Below, in pieces: positions 36,908-44,745 of a stretch of DNA of 64,000 nucleotides. Source of the stretch: Microbacterium sp. SA39 (GTDB lineage Bacteria > Actinomycetota > Actinomycetes > Actinomycetales > Microbacteriaceae); assembly GCF_000967865.1 (NCBI RefSeq), contig NZ_JXRU01000034.1:168886-232885 (forward strand), read 5' to 3'. How positions within the stretch are numbered: the stretch's first letter is position 1; every line of letters begins with the position of its first letter. A program made the translations under genes and the position numbers. The notes under the pieces are model-generated. The model made no database searches. It worked only from the letters and a program-made list of their open reading frames with translations, and was not told the DNA's origin.

Positions 36908-36973
36908 CGCCCGCCCAAGCAGAAGGCGGCTCAGCTGTCCTAGTGAACTGCCTGCCGCCTTCTGTGGTCTAGT

Positions 36974-37096
36974 CTACCCGTCGTGTTCGGGGCAATCCAG
37001 CGGTGGGATCCGTTCCGTGATCGTGCCCTGATGACGGAACCAGTGTCCGCCTCGATGGCACCAGATCGGCTTGGTGGGGTGGGTCTTGCGGCGCAT
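36974..37096 (-). CDS. Microprotein with zinc-ribbon-like Cys/His pattern
   Basis: A 40-residue open frame. It begins MRRKTHPTKPIWCHRGGHWF and has one Cys and His cluster near residues 13-18 and a second near residues 34-38 (DCPEHDG), a pattern that could hold one zinc. GAGGAGCAGACTC precedes the ATG, a good ribosome site. Similar tiny Cys/His proteins are common in actinophages. It is the last gene of the long minus-strand block. Confidence 0.6.
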   Translation of the reverse strand: MRRKTHPTKPIWCHRGGHWFRHQGTITERIPPLDCPEHDG

Positions 37097-37146
37097 GAGT
37101 CTGCTCCTCGGTCGTTCACGGGCGATCTGCCTGTGGACCGCGGAGT

Positions 37147-37344
37147 CTAAGTCGCCGGTGTCGTCGGGTGTCTACGTTGCGCGATGAACATCGCGAGATC
37201 GCTCTCCGCGATGCGCTGATTCTTCCGCGTGTCACCGAGTTCGACGACGGGTAGCTCCCCGCGCTTGATGCGCTCGTAGACCCAGTCGATTCCCACTCCG
37301 AGGATCTCGGCGACGTCGACGACCTTGAGGAGGCGGCTGTTCAC
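37147..37344 (-). CDS. Helix-turn-helix DNA-binding protein (excisionase/MerR-like)
   Basis: A 65-residue protein consisting of one winged-helix DNA-binding unit (LKVVDVAEILGVGIDWVYER, residues 5-24, then IKRGELPVVELG and a KNQRI wing), as in excisionases and AlpA-type regulators. The start overlaps the previous stop by four bases, so it is coupled to the upstream gene. A second such protein is encoded at 45908-46108. Confidence 0.75.
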   Translation of the reverse strand: MNSRLLKVVDVAEILGVGIDWVYERIKRGELPVVELGDTRKNQRIAESDLAMFIAQRRHPTTPAT

Positions 37345-37715
37345 TCGCTCGGCGGGAGGGGCTTCCCAGCGCCAAGCTGGTGAAGCTCTGCGGCCGACAG
37401 CGATCCAAGATCCGTTCCGTCAGGGAGCCGCGTGTCGACGCGCTTCACCGCCCGTCGAAGCCAGTCACTTTCCTCGTTGGCGAAGGCGATAGGAGTGCCG
37501 GCGAACTCTGCATGGTTCCCGAACGGCGAGAGCGACATGAGCGCGTCTGGATCGGGGACCGCGACCTCCGGGTGAAGCGTCACGGTGACGGTGCCTGAGT
37601 CAAATCCGACTTCAGCGCCGACGGCGAGGAGAACGCCGGCCTTAGCCCGCTCGTCCAGGAAATTCGTGAAGGCCGAGACTACCTGATCGTCGGTGGGATC
37701 TTCCGTGTGAGTCAT
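37341..37715 (-). CDS. Hypothetical protein of the integrated element
   Basis: A 124-residue acidic soluble protein, not recognised. The start at 37715 is preferred over a longer open frame because the extension is Pro/Arg-rich and typical of an out-of-frame shadow. It overlaps the helix-turn-helix gene downstream by four bases. A GC hairpin lies upstream at 37758-37787. Confidence 0.6.
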   Translation of the reverse strand: MTHTEDPTDDQVVSAFTNFLDERAKAGVLLAVGAEVGFDSGTVTVTLHPEVAVPDPDALMSLSPFGNHAEFAGTPIAFANEESDWLRRAVKRVDTRLPDGTDLGSLSAAELHQLGAGKPLPPSE

Positions 37716-37757
37716 GCCGCGAGTATGACACGGACGACCGACGCTCGAACGGAGAAA

Positions 37758-37787
37758 GGGCCCCGGCGGAGGCGGTCGCCGGGGCCC
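37758..37787 (-). terminator. Hairpin between two minus-strand element genes
   Basis: GGGCCCCGGCG pairs perfectly with CGCCGGGGCCC around GAGGCGGT. It follows the stop of the 255-residue gene when read on the minus strand and may end the tape-measure transcript. Confidence 0.65.
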
Positions 37788-37833
37788 AGCGGAGCACGCT
37801 GCAGAAAGGGCCAGGAACGGCAGCGGCTCCGGT

Positions 37834-38601
37834 CTAGTGGAATCGTGCGAACGCTGCGTCAACGGCGGCGGCGTCCCTTGCCTTCTCCTCAGGTGTGCGG
37901 GAGTCAGGACGGGCGGCCGGGGTCGGCGGAGTCGGGAAGCTGTCGACGGTGGCGGCGCGCAGAATCGCGTCGCGGTGGCCTCCGGGGACGTTGCTCTCGA
38001 CTGTGCGCTGCACACGATCCGCGAACGTGCGGAGGTAGCTCACCGTCGGGGCGAGTTCCTTCTCGTAGGCGAGCGCGGCGGCGAAGCTCGGGACGACGCT
38101 GGCGATCGCGTCCCGGACGCTCCGAGTCAGCGCCTCCAGGTTGGCGCCCTTGATGTCCCGGCCGACGAGGTAGGCCGGGAGCTCCTCTGCGACGACGCGC
38201 CGCTCGTCCCCCACGGCGACCTGGACAGCCTGCAACCCGTCGATCTCAGCGCCCACGGGGCTCTGCTGGTCAAGAGACACCTTGAGGCGCTCCCAGGCCC
38301 GCACAGCACGGCTCTCGGCGAGCAGCTGCTCAGCCGCACTCCCGCCGGCCGGCGTGTAGATCGCGTCAGTCTCGCGTTTCACGGCGGCCGCCGCCGACGC
38401 CTCGAGCGAGTCGAGCGCGGATCGCACTGCGCCGATCTTGGTCATCCATCCGCCGGCGCGGGAGTCGCGGGAGACGGCGTCGGCGTGCCCGGCTTCGGTC
38501 AGGAGGCCCTGATCGACGCTGTCGCGATGCCGGCGCACGGATGCGTCGTGCTGGTCGAGTACTGCGTCGAGATCGTCGCGGAGGGTCTGGCTGGTGGTCA
38601 T
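37834..38601 (-). CDS. Helical hypothetical protein next to the tape measure gene
   Basis: A 255-residue, mostly helical, charged protein, not recognised. Segments such as LRDDLDAVLDQHDASVRRHR (residues 7-26) look coiled-coil-like, and the tail is Pro/Ala-rich. The start at 38601 lies behind GAAAGAGACAATC. It directly follows the tape measure gene (61 bases), the place where phages carry tail or assembly genes, so a virion or assembly role is possible but unproven. Confidence 0.6.
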   Translation of the reverse strand: MTTSQTLRDDLDAVLDQHDASVRRHRDSVDQGLLTEAGHADAVSRDSRAGGWMTKIGAVRSALDSLEASAAAAVKRETDAIYTPAGGSAAEQLLAESRAVRAWERLKVSLDQQSPVGAEIDGLQAVQVAVGDERRVVAEELPAYLVGRDIKGANLEALTRSVRDAIASVVPSFAAALAYEKELAPTVSYLRTFADRVQRTVESNVPGGHRDAILRAATVDSFPTPPTPAARPDSRTPEEKARDAAAVDAAFARFH

Positions 38602-38662
38602 GATTGTCTCTTTCCTGGTGGTGGCGACGGGCGTCGCCGACGTGTCTGGGGGACGGGAGTAC

Positions 38663-41600
38663 CTATAGCCGCGCTTCGGCCCAATGCTGTTCTCGTATCT
38701 CTTTGAGCAAGCGGTATGCGTCCTGCTGGACTTCGCCATTCAGCGTGATGTTGGGCCGGCTGAGGTTGTTCGACATGCGTTCGAGAAGGTAGACGATGCG
38801 TTCATCCGCGGCGAAGGTGCCCGCGGGCGCCGAAGCCGAAATCGCGTTCGTGACGGTGAGAACGGGAAGCAGAGACTGGCCGAGCAGGGTCTCGCCGCCG
38901 CGGACCGGGAACACCGGGCCGCCGTCGGCGAAGCGAGGGATGTCGATGTTGTGCTCACGAATAGCCCGGCGGATCCGCATCACCCCGGCATGGCCGCCGG
39001 CCGCCTGAACTTCGGCGGTCGGAAGCACATGCTCGCCGTTCGACAGCAGAGCCGGAATGGAATCCGACGTCGACGTGCCCGGCCCGAAGATCGGCCCGCC
39101 GCCGGCACGCTTGAAGCCCGGGATATCCGGATTCACGTTGACGCCGCCGCCGTAATACGAGCTGACCTTGACACGGACATCCCGAGGGATGGCCGCAATC
39201 GCGCTGTAGACCGTCGCGAAAGAGCCATCATCCTTGAACACCCGAACGGTCCCGTTCGGCAACGTCTCCGTCTTGACGCCGAGCGCTGTGAGTGCCTCCA
39301 TCAGCCCCGGGATGGACGGCGTCTCGACGGTGAACTCTCCGTTCGGTGTCTCCATGATCCGTTGGGCCAGCTCGAGGAGTTGCTGCTTCTCGACGTCGAT
39401 GGTTCCTTCGCTGGTGATCAGGTACGCGGTGACGCTGGGAGTGTCGAGCATCGTGCTGATCAGGGCCTCGACCTGCTCCGCACCCATGCCCGAATCTGTC
39501 GCGATGGCACGGAGCTTGTCGATGTAGGGCTGGGCTGCCGCTACTCCGGCGTCCATGGCGCCCGCGGCGTTGCCGTTCTCCTTCGCGAAATCGACGGCCT
39601 GGGTGATGGCGGTCAGCATCTGATCGTTGAGCCGCACAACCTGGTCGTTCAGTTGCAGGCCAGCCCGCGTCGTCGTGTCGATCCCGCCGGCGGACGTGAT
39701 CAGGGAGGCGGCCAGCCGGTTCCCGTTCTCATCGGTCTGGGCGAAGGCCTCCGAGAGATTCAGCGCCTGTTCGTTGAGATCGCGAGTGAGCTCCGATTGT
39801 GTCTTGGTCCCGCCGTTGAGCTCGTCGAGTGCCTGCTTCAGCGCTCGAAGTCGCTCGGTCGCGTCACGAGTAACGTCGCGCGCGATGTTGAGCGCCTCGT
39901 TGAAACGCTGGTTGGATCGTCCTGCCTCGCCTAGCTCTTGCGCGGCCAAGCGAGCATCCTCCGCATGCTGTCGCGTCTCCGCGCTCACGTCCTGCAGAGC
40001 GGTCGACTCCTCGTTGAGGATCTTGATCACTTCCTGAGCGCTGAGGGTGTACTTGTTGCCCTCACCGGTGCCGACGCCGTACTGGCGGCCGTTCTCCTCG
40101 ATGGCCGCGGAGACACGATCGAAAGCCTCGGGTTGGCCCATCACAGCATCGATCAGGTCGTTGTAGCTGACCTTGAGTTCATCGGCGAGAGCGCGAGCGT
40201 TGCGGTCCGCGAGGGTCTTCTCCACCTGAGCCCGCGTCGCCGCCGTGAACGCGCCCGTAGTCTCCACGAGAGTGTCCTTGTATGCGGCCATGCGATCCTC
40301 GGCGGCTTGTGCGGATTCACCCTGGGCGGTCAGCGCAGCGGTGAGGATCGCGGCGGCCGTCGACACCCCGAGGATGATCAGGCCGACAGGGTTCGAGATG
40401 AACGCTGCCTTCAGCGAGTTGCTGAGGCCCGTGGCGGCCTTCCCGGCGACACCGAAGGTGCCGGACAGGCGGGAGGTGTTGCCCTCCATGCCGGCGAGAG
40501 CGGCCTGGACCGCTGCCTGCTCGCCGATGCGGCGGATGCCGTCGACGAATCCGGTGATCGCGGGCGTGCCGTTGCGCATCGCGACGAACACGGCCAGGCC
40601 GGCCGCGGCGGTTGCGAGCATCGGTGCCGGGATGTCGCCGATCAGGTCCGCGAGGGGACCGGCGACCGAGACGACTGCCTGGATGCCGCTCGCCACGACG
40701 GGAAGGGCCGCATTCAGCGCGCCCGACATCGTCGAGGCCAGCTCCACCGTCACGGGGAGCAGCGGCTTGAGTTCGCCCATGAGCGAGCCGAGCTCTTTGC
40801 GGAGTTCGGGCGATGCCAGGGCCGCGCCGGCGATCGCGCCACCGAGAGGACCGAAAGCGGGCACGAACCGGCCGACGATCGGCAGAGAGGCGAGCAGCTG
40901 CGAGTTGACACCGAGTACTGCGCCGGCCATGGCCGCGAGACCCGGGCCGTGACCTGACAGAGCGTCGAGGCCATCCTCGAGGCGTGAGGAATCCCACGAC
41001 CGGATCTGGACGCGCGCCTGCTCCAGCGTGGTGGTGATGCCAGCAAACGCAGGCATGGCCCGGTTCACGAGCATCGAGACGACGGGCGACGTGTGCGACT
41101 CGACGGCCCGCATGATGTCCGCGACCTGGTTGCCCCAGATCACGGCCATGCCGCCGCCGTTCTTCGACACGAACGGCTCAGCGAGAGCCGCCCCGATGTC
41201 GCGGGACGCTGCGGCGATGCGGTCCTTCGTGCCAGCGAACGTCTCCTTGACGTTGCTCGCGGCACCAGCGAACTTCGTGCCCATCTGGGCCACCAGCACG
41301 TCGATGGCCTCGCCGGCGTCGAGGGTGCCCTTGGTGACGGACTCCCGGATCTCGGCGGCGCTCTTGCCGAAGCCCTGACCGAGCAAGGTCGCCGCGTCGA
41401 GCCCACGCTCGCCGAGCATGTTGAAGTCCTCGGCCGTGAGCTTCCCGGAGGAGCGGATCTTCGCGAGGATCGAGACGATGTCGGAGATCTGCTCGTTCGA
41501 CCCACCGACGGCCGCCACCGCGTTCTGCACGGCGTCGAGGATCGGGATGACCTTGCCGGCCTCGAACCCGAAGCCGATGAGCTGCTGCTGCGCCGAGATG

Positions 41601-41956
41601 AAGACAGACTTCGAGAAGGGGCTGTTCCGCGCGAACGCGTCGAGCTTGTCCATCTGCGCGTTCGCGGCTTCCGCGCCGCCCATCAGCGTGGCCATCGCTG
41701 CGCGGGAGGTCTGCTGCAGCTGGTTGTACGCCGTGCCCGTGGCGAACAGCTTCGCGACGTAGGCGGCAGCCGCGACGCTCGCGACACCAATCGTGGTTGC
41801 GGCCCCGCGGAACGCGGCTTCACCGGTCTTGCCGAGCTTCGACGCTACAGAGTCGGCATCGTTCAGCTTCCCTCGGAAACGGTCCAGATCCCGGCCGGCA
41901 GCGTCGACCCCACCCAGCTGGATGGTTGCGACGAGATCCGCGGCGCTGTAGCTCAT
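38663..41956 (-). CDS. Phage tail tape measure protein
   Basis: A 1097-residue protein. Residues about 60-250 match the N-terminal domain of phage tape measure proteins (LMGGAEAANAQMDKLDAFAR, LTAEDFNMLGERG). A hydrophobic Ala/Gly-rich middle follows, and the end has the common tape measure block DSIPALLSNGEHVLPTAEVQ. These proteins set tail length and help DNA enter the cell. The start at 41956 overlaps the upstream stop by four bases. It is the only clear structural gene in the element; no other tail, capsid, portal or terminase gene accompanies it. Confidence 0.88.
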   Translation of the reverse strand: MSYSAADLVATIQLGGVDAAGRDLDRFRGKLNDADSVASKLGKTGEAAFRGAATTIGVASVAAAAYVAKLFATGTAYNQLQQTSRAAMATLMGGAEAANAQMDKLDAFARNSPFSKSVFISAQQQLIGFGFEAGKVIPILDAVQNAVAAVGGSNEQISDIVSILAKIRSSGKLTAEDFNMLGERGLDAATLLGQGFGKSAAEIRESVTKGTLDAGEAIDVLVAQMGTKFAGAASNVKETFAGTKDRIAAASRDIGAALAEPFVSKNGGGMAVIWGNQVADIMRAVESHTSPVVSMLVNRAMPAFAGITTTLEQARVQIRSWDSSRLEDGLDALSGHGPGLAAMAGAVLGVNSQLLASLPIVGRFVPAFGPLGGAIAGAALASPELRKELGSLMGELKPLLPVTVELASTMSGALNAALPVVASGIQAVVSVAGPLADLIGDIPAPMLATAAAGLAVFVAMRNGTPAITGFVDGIRRIGEQAAVQAALAGMEGNTSRLSGTFGVAGKAATGLSNSLKAAFISNPVGLIILGVSTAAAILTAALTAQGESAQAAEDRMAAYKDTLVETTGAFTAATRAQVEKTLADRNARALADELKVSYNDLIDAVMGQPEAFDRVSAAIEENGRQYGVGTGEGNKYTLSAQEVIKILNEESTALQDVSAETRQHAEDARLAAQELGEAGRSNQRFNEALNIARDVTRDATERLRALKQALDELNGGTKTQSELTRDLNEQALNLSEAFAQTDENGNRLAASLITSAGGIDTTTRAGLQLNDQVVRLNDQMLTAITQAVDFAKENGNAAGAMDAGVAAAQPYIDKLRAIATDSGMGAEQVEALISTMLDTPSVTAYLITSEGTIDVEKQQLLELAQRIMETPNGEFTVETPSIPGLMEALTALGVKTETLPNGTVRVFKDDGSFATVYSAIAAIPRDVRVKVSSYYGGGVNVNPDIPGFKRAGGGPIFGPGTSTSDSIPALLSNGEHVLPTAEVQAAGGHAGVMRIRRAIREHNIDIPRFADGGPVFPVRGGETLLGQSLLPVLTVTNAISASAPAGTFAADERIVYLLERMSNNLSRPNITLNGEVQQDAYRLLKEIREQHWAEARL

Positions 41957-42327
41957 GCTTCCGCTCCCGCCGTGCGTGTGCGCCATTCTTCGAGAGCGGC
42001 GAGCATCTGATCTGCCTTGACCGCGGTGAGGTCTGCGTGGGTGCGGAGGTTCTCGGCGAGGGGGTGAGGTGAGGTTGCGCCGATGCTGCGGATAAAGATC
42101 AGCAACCGCTCGATGATGGCGGCCATGAGCACGTCTTGGTGATCCGCCGGGCGGTCGAGGTCCTGGACGCTCTCGTGGACGACGGCGGCGAGCACGTCGA
42201 GTGCGTCATTCGGTCCGGCCTGGAGGGCTGTCGCGGCGAGTTGGAACGCGGCCTCGTGCGCCGTGGACTCGTACAGGTCGACGGCGGCGGGTGCCGTGAT
42301 GCCGAAGATCTCGGCGGCCCTACGCAT
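41953..42327 (-). CDS. Hypothetical protein upstream of the tape measure gene
   Basis: A 124-residue helical acidic protein, not recognised. Its position just before the tape measure gene is where siphophages carry tail assembly chaperones, but no frameshift site or chaperone motif is evident. It overlaps the upstream gene by eight bases and the tape measure gene by four. Confidence 0.6.
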   Translation of the reverse strand: MRRAAEIFGITAPAAVDLYESTAHEAAFQLAATALQAGPNDALDVLAAVVHESVQDLDRPADHQDVLMAAIIERLLIFIRSIGATSPHPLAENLRTHADLTAVKADQMLAALEEWRTRTAGAEA

Positions 42328-42697
42328 GAGCCAGCTCGCGGTGTCGGTTGGCACTGTGGCGGGCGTGGATGCCGAGGGCGTCCCAGGCCATCCAGAAGGG
42401 GAGCGGGGAGCCTTCGAGCGCGGCGCTGAGGCGGCCGGCAAGGTCCTCCATCGCGGCGGTGTCCTCGGGGGTGATGGCCTGCAGTGCGAGGGCGAACGCC
42501 CCGCGTCGGGGATCGGCTGGCGCGGTGTCGAGGTCGACGGCCGCGGAGTCCAGGTCGACGGCGTAGCGTCGCTGTCCGATCCGCTGCGCCTTGATCTTGC
42601 CGGTGTGAATCCAGTGGCGGATCGTGGACGGCGCGACGTCGTATTCGCGGGCGGCGTCTGCCACCGTGCCGATCCGGGGTGTCACCGTCATGCTCAT
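42320..42697 (-). CDS. Protein with N-terminal helix-turn-helix
   Basis: A 125-residue protein. Residues 8-50 form a MerR/excisionase-like DNA-binding unit (TVADAAREYDVAPSTIRHWI then HTGKIKAQRIGQRRYAVD). The rest is helical and unknown. A DNA-binding protein at the head of the tape-measure transcript suggests it controls that block. The 233 bases upstream hold no gene and include an AT-richer stretch (42840-42890) that could be its promoter. Confidence 0.65.
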   Translation of the reverse strand: MSMTVTPRIGTVADAAREYDVAPSTIRHWIHTGKIKAQRIGQRRYAVDLDSAAVDLDTAPADPRRGAFALALQAITPEDTAAMEDLAGRLSAALEGSPLPFWMAWDALGIHARHSANRHRELAHA

Positions 42698-42930
42698 GCC
42701 CTTCGAGGATGCGCGTCGAGCAGGGACGGAATCACGGAGGATTCGGTCGCTACTCGGCGGGCACCTGGCGGGCCGAAACGCGGGAGTGAGTCGTACCTGA
42801 CGACCCGCTCAACCACGGAGCACTCAACAGCGGTTGGAACTGATTGCCTCTATCCTCCCACGTTTAGCAACAACACGAAGCGGTAGGAGGCGGAATCTTG
42901 CGGCGTGTCGCACGCCTGCCGGTGCAGGCC

Positions 42931-43254
42931 TCAGTCGTCGGGGCGCCCGCGGCGGGGCCCGTAGACGCGCCCGGCCCACACGCCGGCCTGTGGCTTCGCG
43001 GCCTCGGCGTAGTCCTGGCAGAGCGCCCGCAACGGGCACGGTCGACACACCTTCACGGACAGGAACGTGACCTCATCGCGCTGCAGCTGGTGAGCGTCCA
43101 GCGTGAACCGCGTGTCGCCCTTGCAGCCGGGGGCCGCATCATCGAGCGCGCGAGCCAAAGCGTCGAACGCGGTCTCGGCCCGGTCGGTTCGGCTCATCAG
43201 CCCGGGTGTGGGCTCGTCCTCGCACGCGCGAGGGCGACCGGTCGCGGTCGTCAT
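42931..43254 (-). CDS. WhiB-like iron-sulfur regulator of the element
   Basis: A 107-residue WhiB-family protein. The four cluster cysteines are about residues 44, 71, 74 and 80 (APGCKGD, KVCRPCPLRALC), followed by the turn motif GVWAGRV and a basic end (PRRGRPDD). WhiB proteins bind a [4Fe-4S] cluster and sigma factor region 4; phage WhiB proteins such as WhiBTM4 can alter host division and superinfection. It overlaps the upstream gene by four bases. Confidence 0.86.
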   Translation of the reverse strand: MTTATGRPRACEDEPTPGLMSRTDRAETAFDALARALDDAAPGCKGDTRFTLDAHQLQRDEVTFLSVKVCRPCPLRALCQDYAEAAKPQAGVWAGRVYGPRRGRPDD

Positions 43255-43730
43255 GTGTCTTCGTTCCCGACTGTGCCGTAGTTGTCGCCCTCGAAGGTGG
43301 CGTTGAGGTTGCTGAGGAATGCGCCGACGAGAACGCGGATGTCGTCATTCCCGGTGTCCTTGAGGGGGGAGGCTTTGGTGGCGTCGGCGAAGGACCGGCT
43401 GGCGGCTGCGAGGGACCGCATGATGTGCGCCATGTCGCGGGCGCCGGCGGAGGCTTTGGTGACGTCGATGGCTTCTACGGCGGTATCGAGCTTCGTGAGG
43501 ATCTTGGAGGCGAGCGCTTCTCGGCGGGCGGCGTTGTCGATCTGCACGGCGGCGGTAGCTGCGGCTGTCTTCGAACGGTTGAAGCTGATGCCGGCGCGGT
43601 GTGCGTACTTCGAGACGGTGCTCGTGGATATCCCGATCTCCTTCGCGATCGCGTTGCGGGTCATGCCTTCTCGCGCGAGCTGGGCGACGCGGTCGCGCTG
43701 TTCGGCGGTGATGGGCGCGGGGATCGTCAC
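43251..43730 (-). CDS. Helix-turn-helix protein of the element
   Basis: A 159-residue protein with a resolvase/terminase-small-subunit-like helix-turn-helix at residues 9-36 (QRDRVAQLAREGMTRNAIAK followed by EIGISTSTVSKYAHRAG), then a helical domain. The GTG at 43730 is chosen because it overlaps the stop of a 21-codon frame just upstream (GTGA); a longer frame back to 43883 lies in another gene. A remote terminase small subunit is conceivable, but no large subunit is present. Confidence 0.65.
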   Translation of the reverse strand: MTIPAPITAEQRDRVAQLAREGMTRNAIAKEIGISTSTVSKYAHRAGISFNRSKTAAATAAVQIDNAARREALASKILTKLDTAVEAIDVTKASAGARDMAHIMRSLAAASRSFADATKASPLKDTGNDDIRVLVGAFLSNLNATFEGDNYGTVGNEDT

Positions 43731-43792
43731 AGGTCGTCTGCCTTGGTCGCGTCGGATGGTTCTCGTGAACAGGTCACAGTGGGCTCGGTCAT
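43727..43792 (-). CDS. Very short coupled reading frame (21 codons)
   Basis: An ATG at 43792 opens a 21-residue frame ending at 43727. It overlaps the upstream stop (ATGA) and the downstream GTG (GTGA). AGAAGGCAGACCCC precedes it. It may be a real microprotein or only a translational coupling device for the helix-turn-helix gene. Confidence 0.4.
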   Translation of the reverse strand: MTEPTVTCSREPSDATKADDL

Positions 43793-43968
43793 GGGGTCTG
43801 CCTTCTTCGTGGTTCGGTGATGTCGATGATCTCGAGGGGTGCGGGAGCGGTGATGTTGCGGGGGTGGTAGCTGGATTGGCCATCGTCCCGCCATCCGCAT
43901 CCGTGGTCGCACCATCCGCTGAGGGCGTTGAAGCTGTGATGCGGGCGGATGCACGGCCCGGGCATCAT
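43789..43968 (-). CDS. Small Cys/His-rich protein, zinc-finger-like
   Basis: A 59-residue protein with Cys and His residues grouped as CIRPHH and WCDHGCGW in the first 30 residues, compatible with one zinc site. It overlaps the upstream gene (ATGA at 43965-43968) and the next short frame (ATGA). Comparable proteins are frequent in actinophage operons. Confidence 0.6.
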   Translation of the reverse strand: MMPGPCIRPHHSFNALSGWCDHGCGWRDDGQSSYHPRNITAPAPLEIIDITEPRRRQTP

Positions 43969-44669
43969 GCGACGCTCCACAGCGGGTCGCGGTCTTCGCA
44001 GTACAGGCACGTGCCGTCGGAGAATCGTTGGTGCTTCCCCTCGCCGCAGTCGATGTTCCGCTTGCTCATGGTGTCGGGGCGCCGCCTCGCTGCGAAGCTC
44101 GCTGCGGTGCGACGGTCGGCAGCGCAGAACCGGCACGGTTCGCTGTGCTCCCAGCTCGAATGTCGATGGCATGTTCGGGTGGGCGCGCTCGCGCGCGTCC
44201 CCTCCTTTTTCTCTTCTTCCTCCTCTGGGCGTCGCTGAGTGACACCTGTTCGGACACTGAGTGACACCTGTTCGGACACTGAGCGTCCTGTGTTCAGGTG
44301 ACGCTGAGCGTCCTGTGAATAAGTGACAGACGACGCTGAGCGTCCTGTGTTCGGGGCAGCCCGAAGAACTTCACCGAAGCCGTCGTGCAGCAAGTATCGG
44401 GCGGGGCGACGGGGCCCCTGGTGCCCTTGGGCGACGATCAGACCAAGGCCCGTGAGCTTCTGAACGATGCGTGCCACTGCTCGATGACCCGCTTCGTCGT
44501 GATCGGTTCCGAGCGCTTCCGCGAGTGCGTCGCGACCACCGAAGTAAGACGGACGCGGATCATCGTCGAGAGCAGTATTCGCCATGTACACGAACACTCG
44601 GGCAGCTGCGTGAGACGCGCCGGCCGCTGCGAGCGCGTAGTACGCGGCTTTTACGAGGCCGGCGCCCAT
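43965..44669 (-). CDS. Winged-helix replication-initiator-like protein carrying iteron-like repeats in its gene
   Basis: A 234-residue protein. Residues 1-100 form a winged-helix domain of the type found in phage and plasmid replication initiators (GASHAAARVFVYMANTALDD, then VARIVQKLTGLGLIVA and the GHQGPRRPARYLLHDG wing). The middle (about residues 107-150) is encoded by the tandem repeats at 44235-44349 and is followed by a Glu/Lys tract (EEEEEKKEG). The C-terminal part has two CxxC/H-type clusters (PCRFCAADR, CLYCEDRD). AAGGAGACGCA precedes the ATG. An origin inside the initiator gene recalls lambda O; initiator function is inferred. Confidence 0.65.
   Translation of the reverse strand: MGAGLVKAAYYALAAAGASHAAARVFVYMANTALDDDPRPSYFGGRDALAEALGTDHDEAGHRAVARIVQKLTGLGLIVAQGHQGPRRPARYLLHDGFGEVLRAAPNTGRSASSVTYSQDAQRHLNTGRSVSEQVSLSVRTGVTQRRPEEEEEKKEGTRASAPTRTCHRHSSWEHSEPCRFCAADRRTAASFAARRRPDTMSKRNIDCGEGKHQRFSDGTCLYCEDRDPLWSVA
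44235..44349. repeat. Iteron-like repeats inside the initiator-like gene (candidate origin)
   Basis: Two exact 22-bp tandem units (44235-44256, 44257-44278) begin CTGAGTGACACCTGTTCG; three copies of CTGAGCGTCCTGTG follow at 44279-44292, 44304-44317 and 44336-44349. All share the CTGAG start. Their place within a winged-helix initiator-like gene fits a replication origin. Confidence 0.75.
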
Positions 44670-44745
44670 TGCGTCTCCTTTCCACGCGCGATGATGCCCC
44701 CGGGAGGCTGTACGGAGCTCCCGGGGGCGATAGAGCACAGGTGTG

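Noticed and set aside
38684..42010. Plus-strand frames opposite the tape measure gene
   Set aside because: They are shadows of the minus-strand gene; none has a ribosome site or recognisable domain.
43251..43730. Terminase small subunit
   Set aside because: The helix-turn-helix is generic and no large subunit follows; kept as an unassigned DNA-binding protein.
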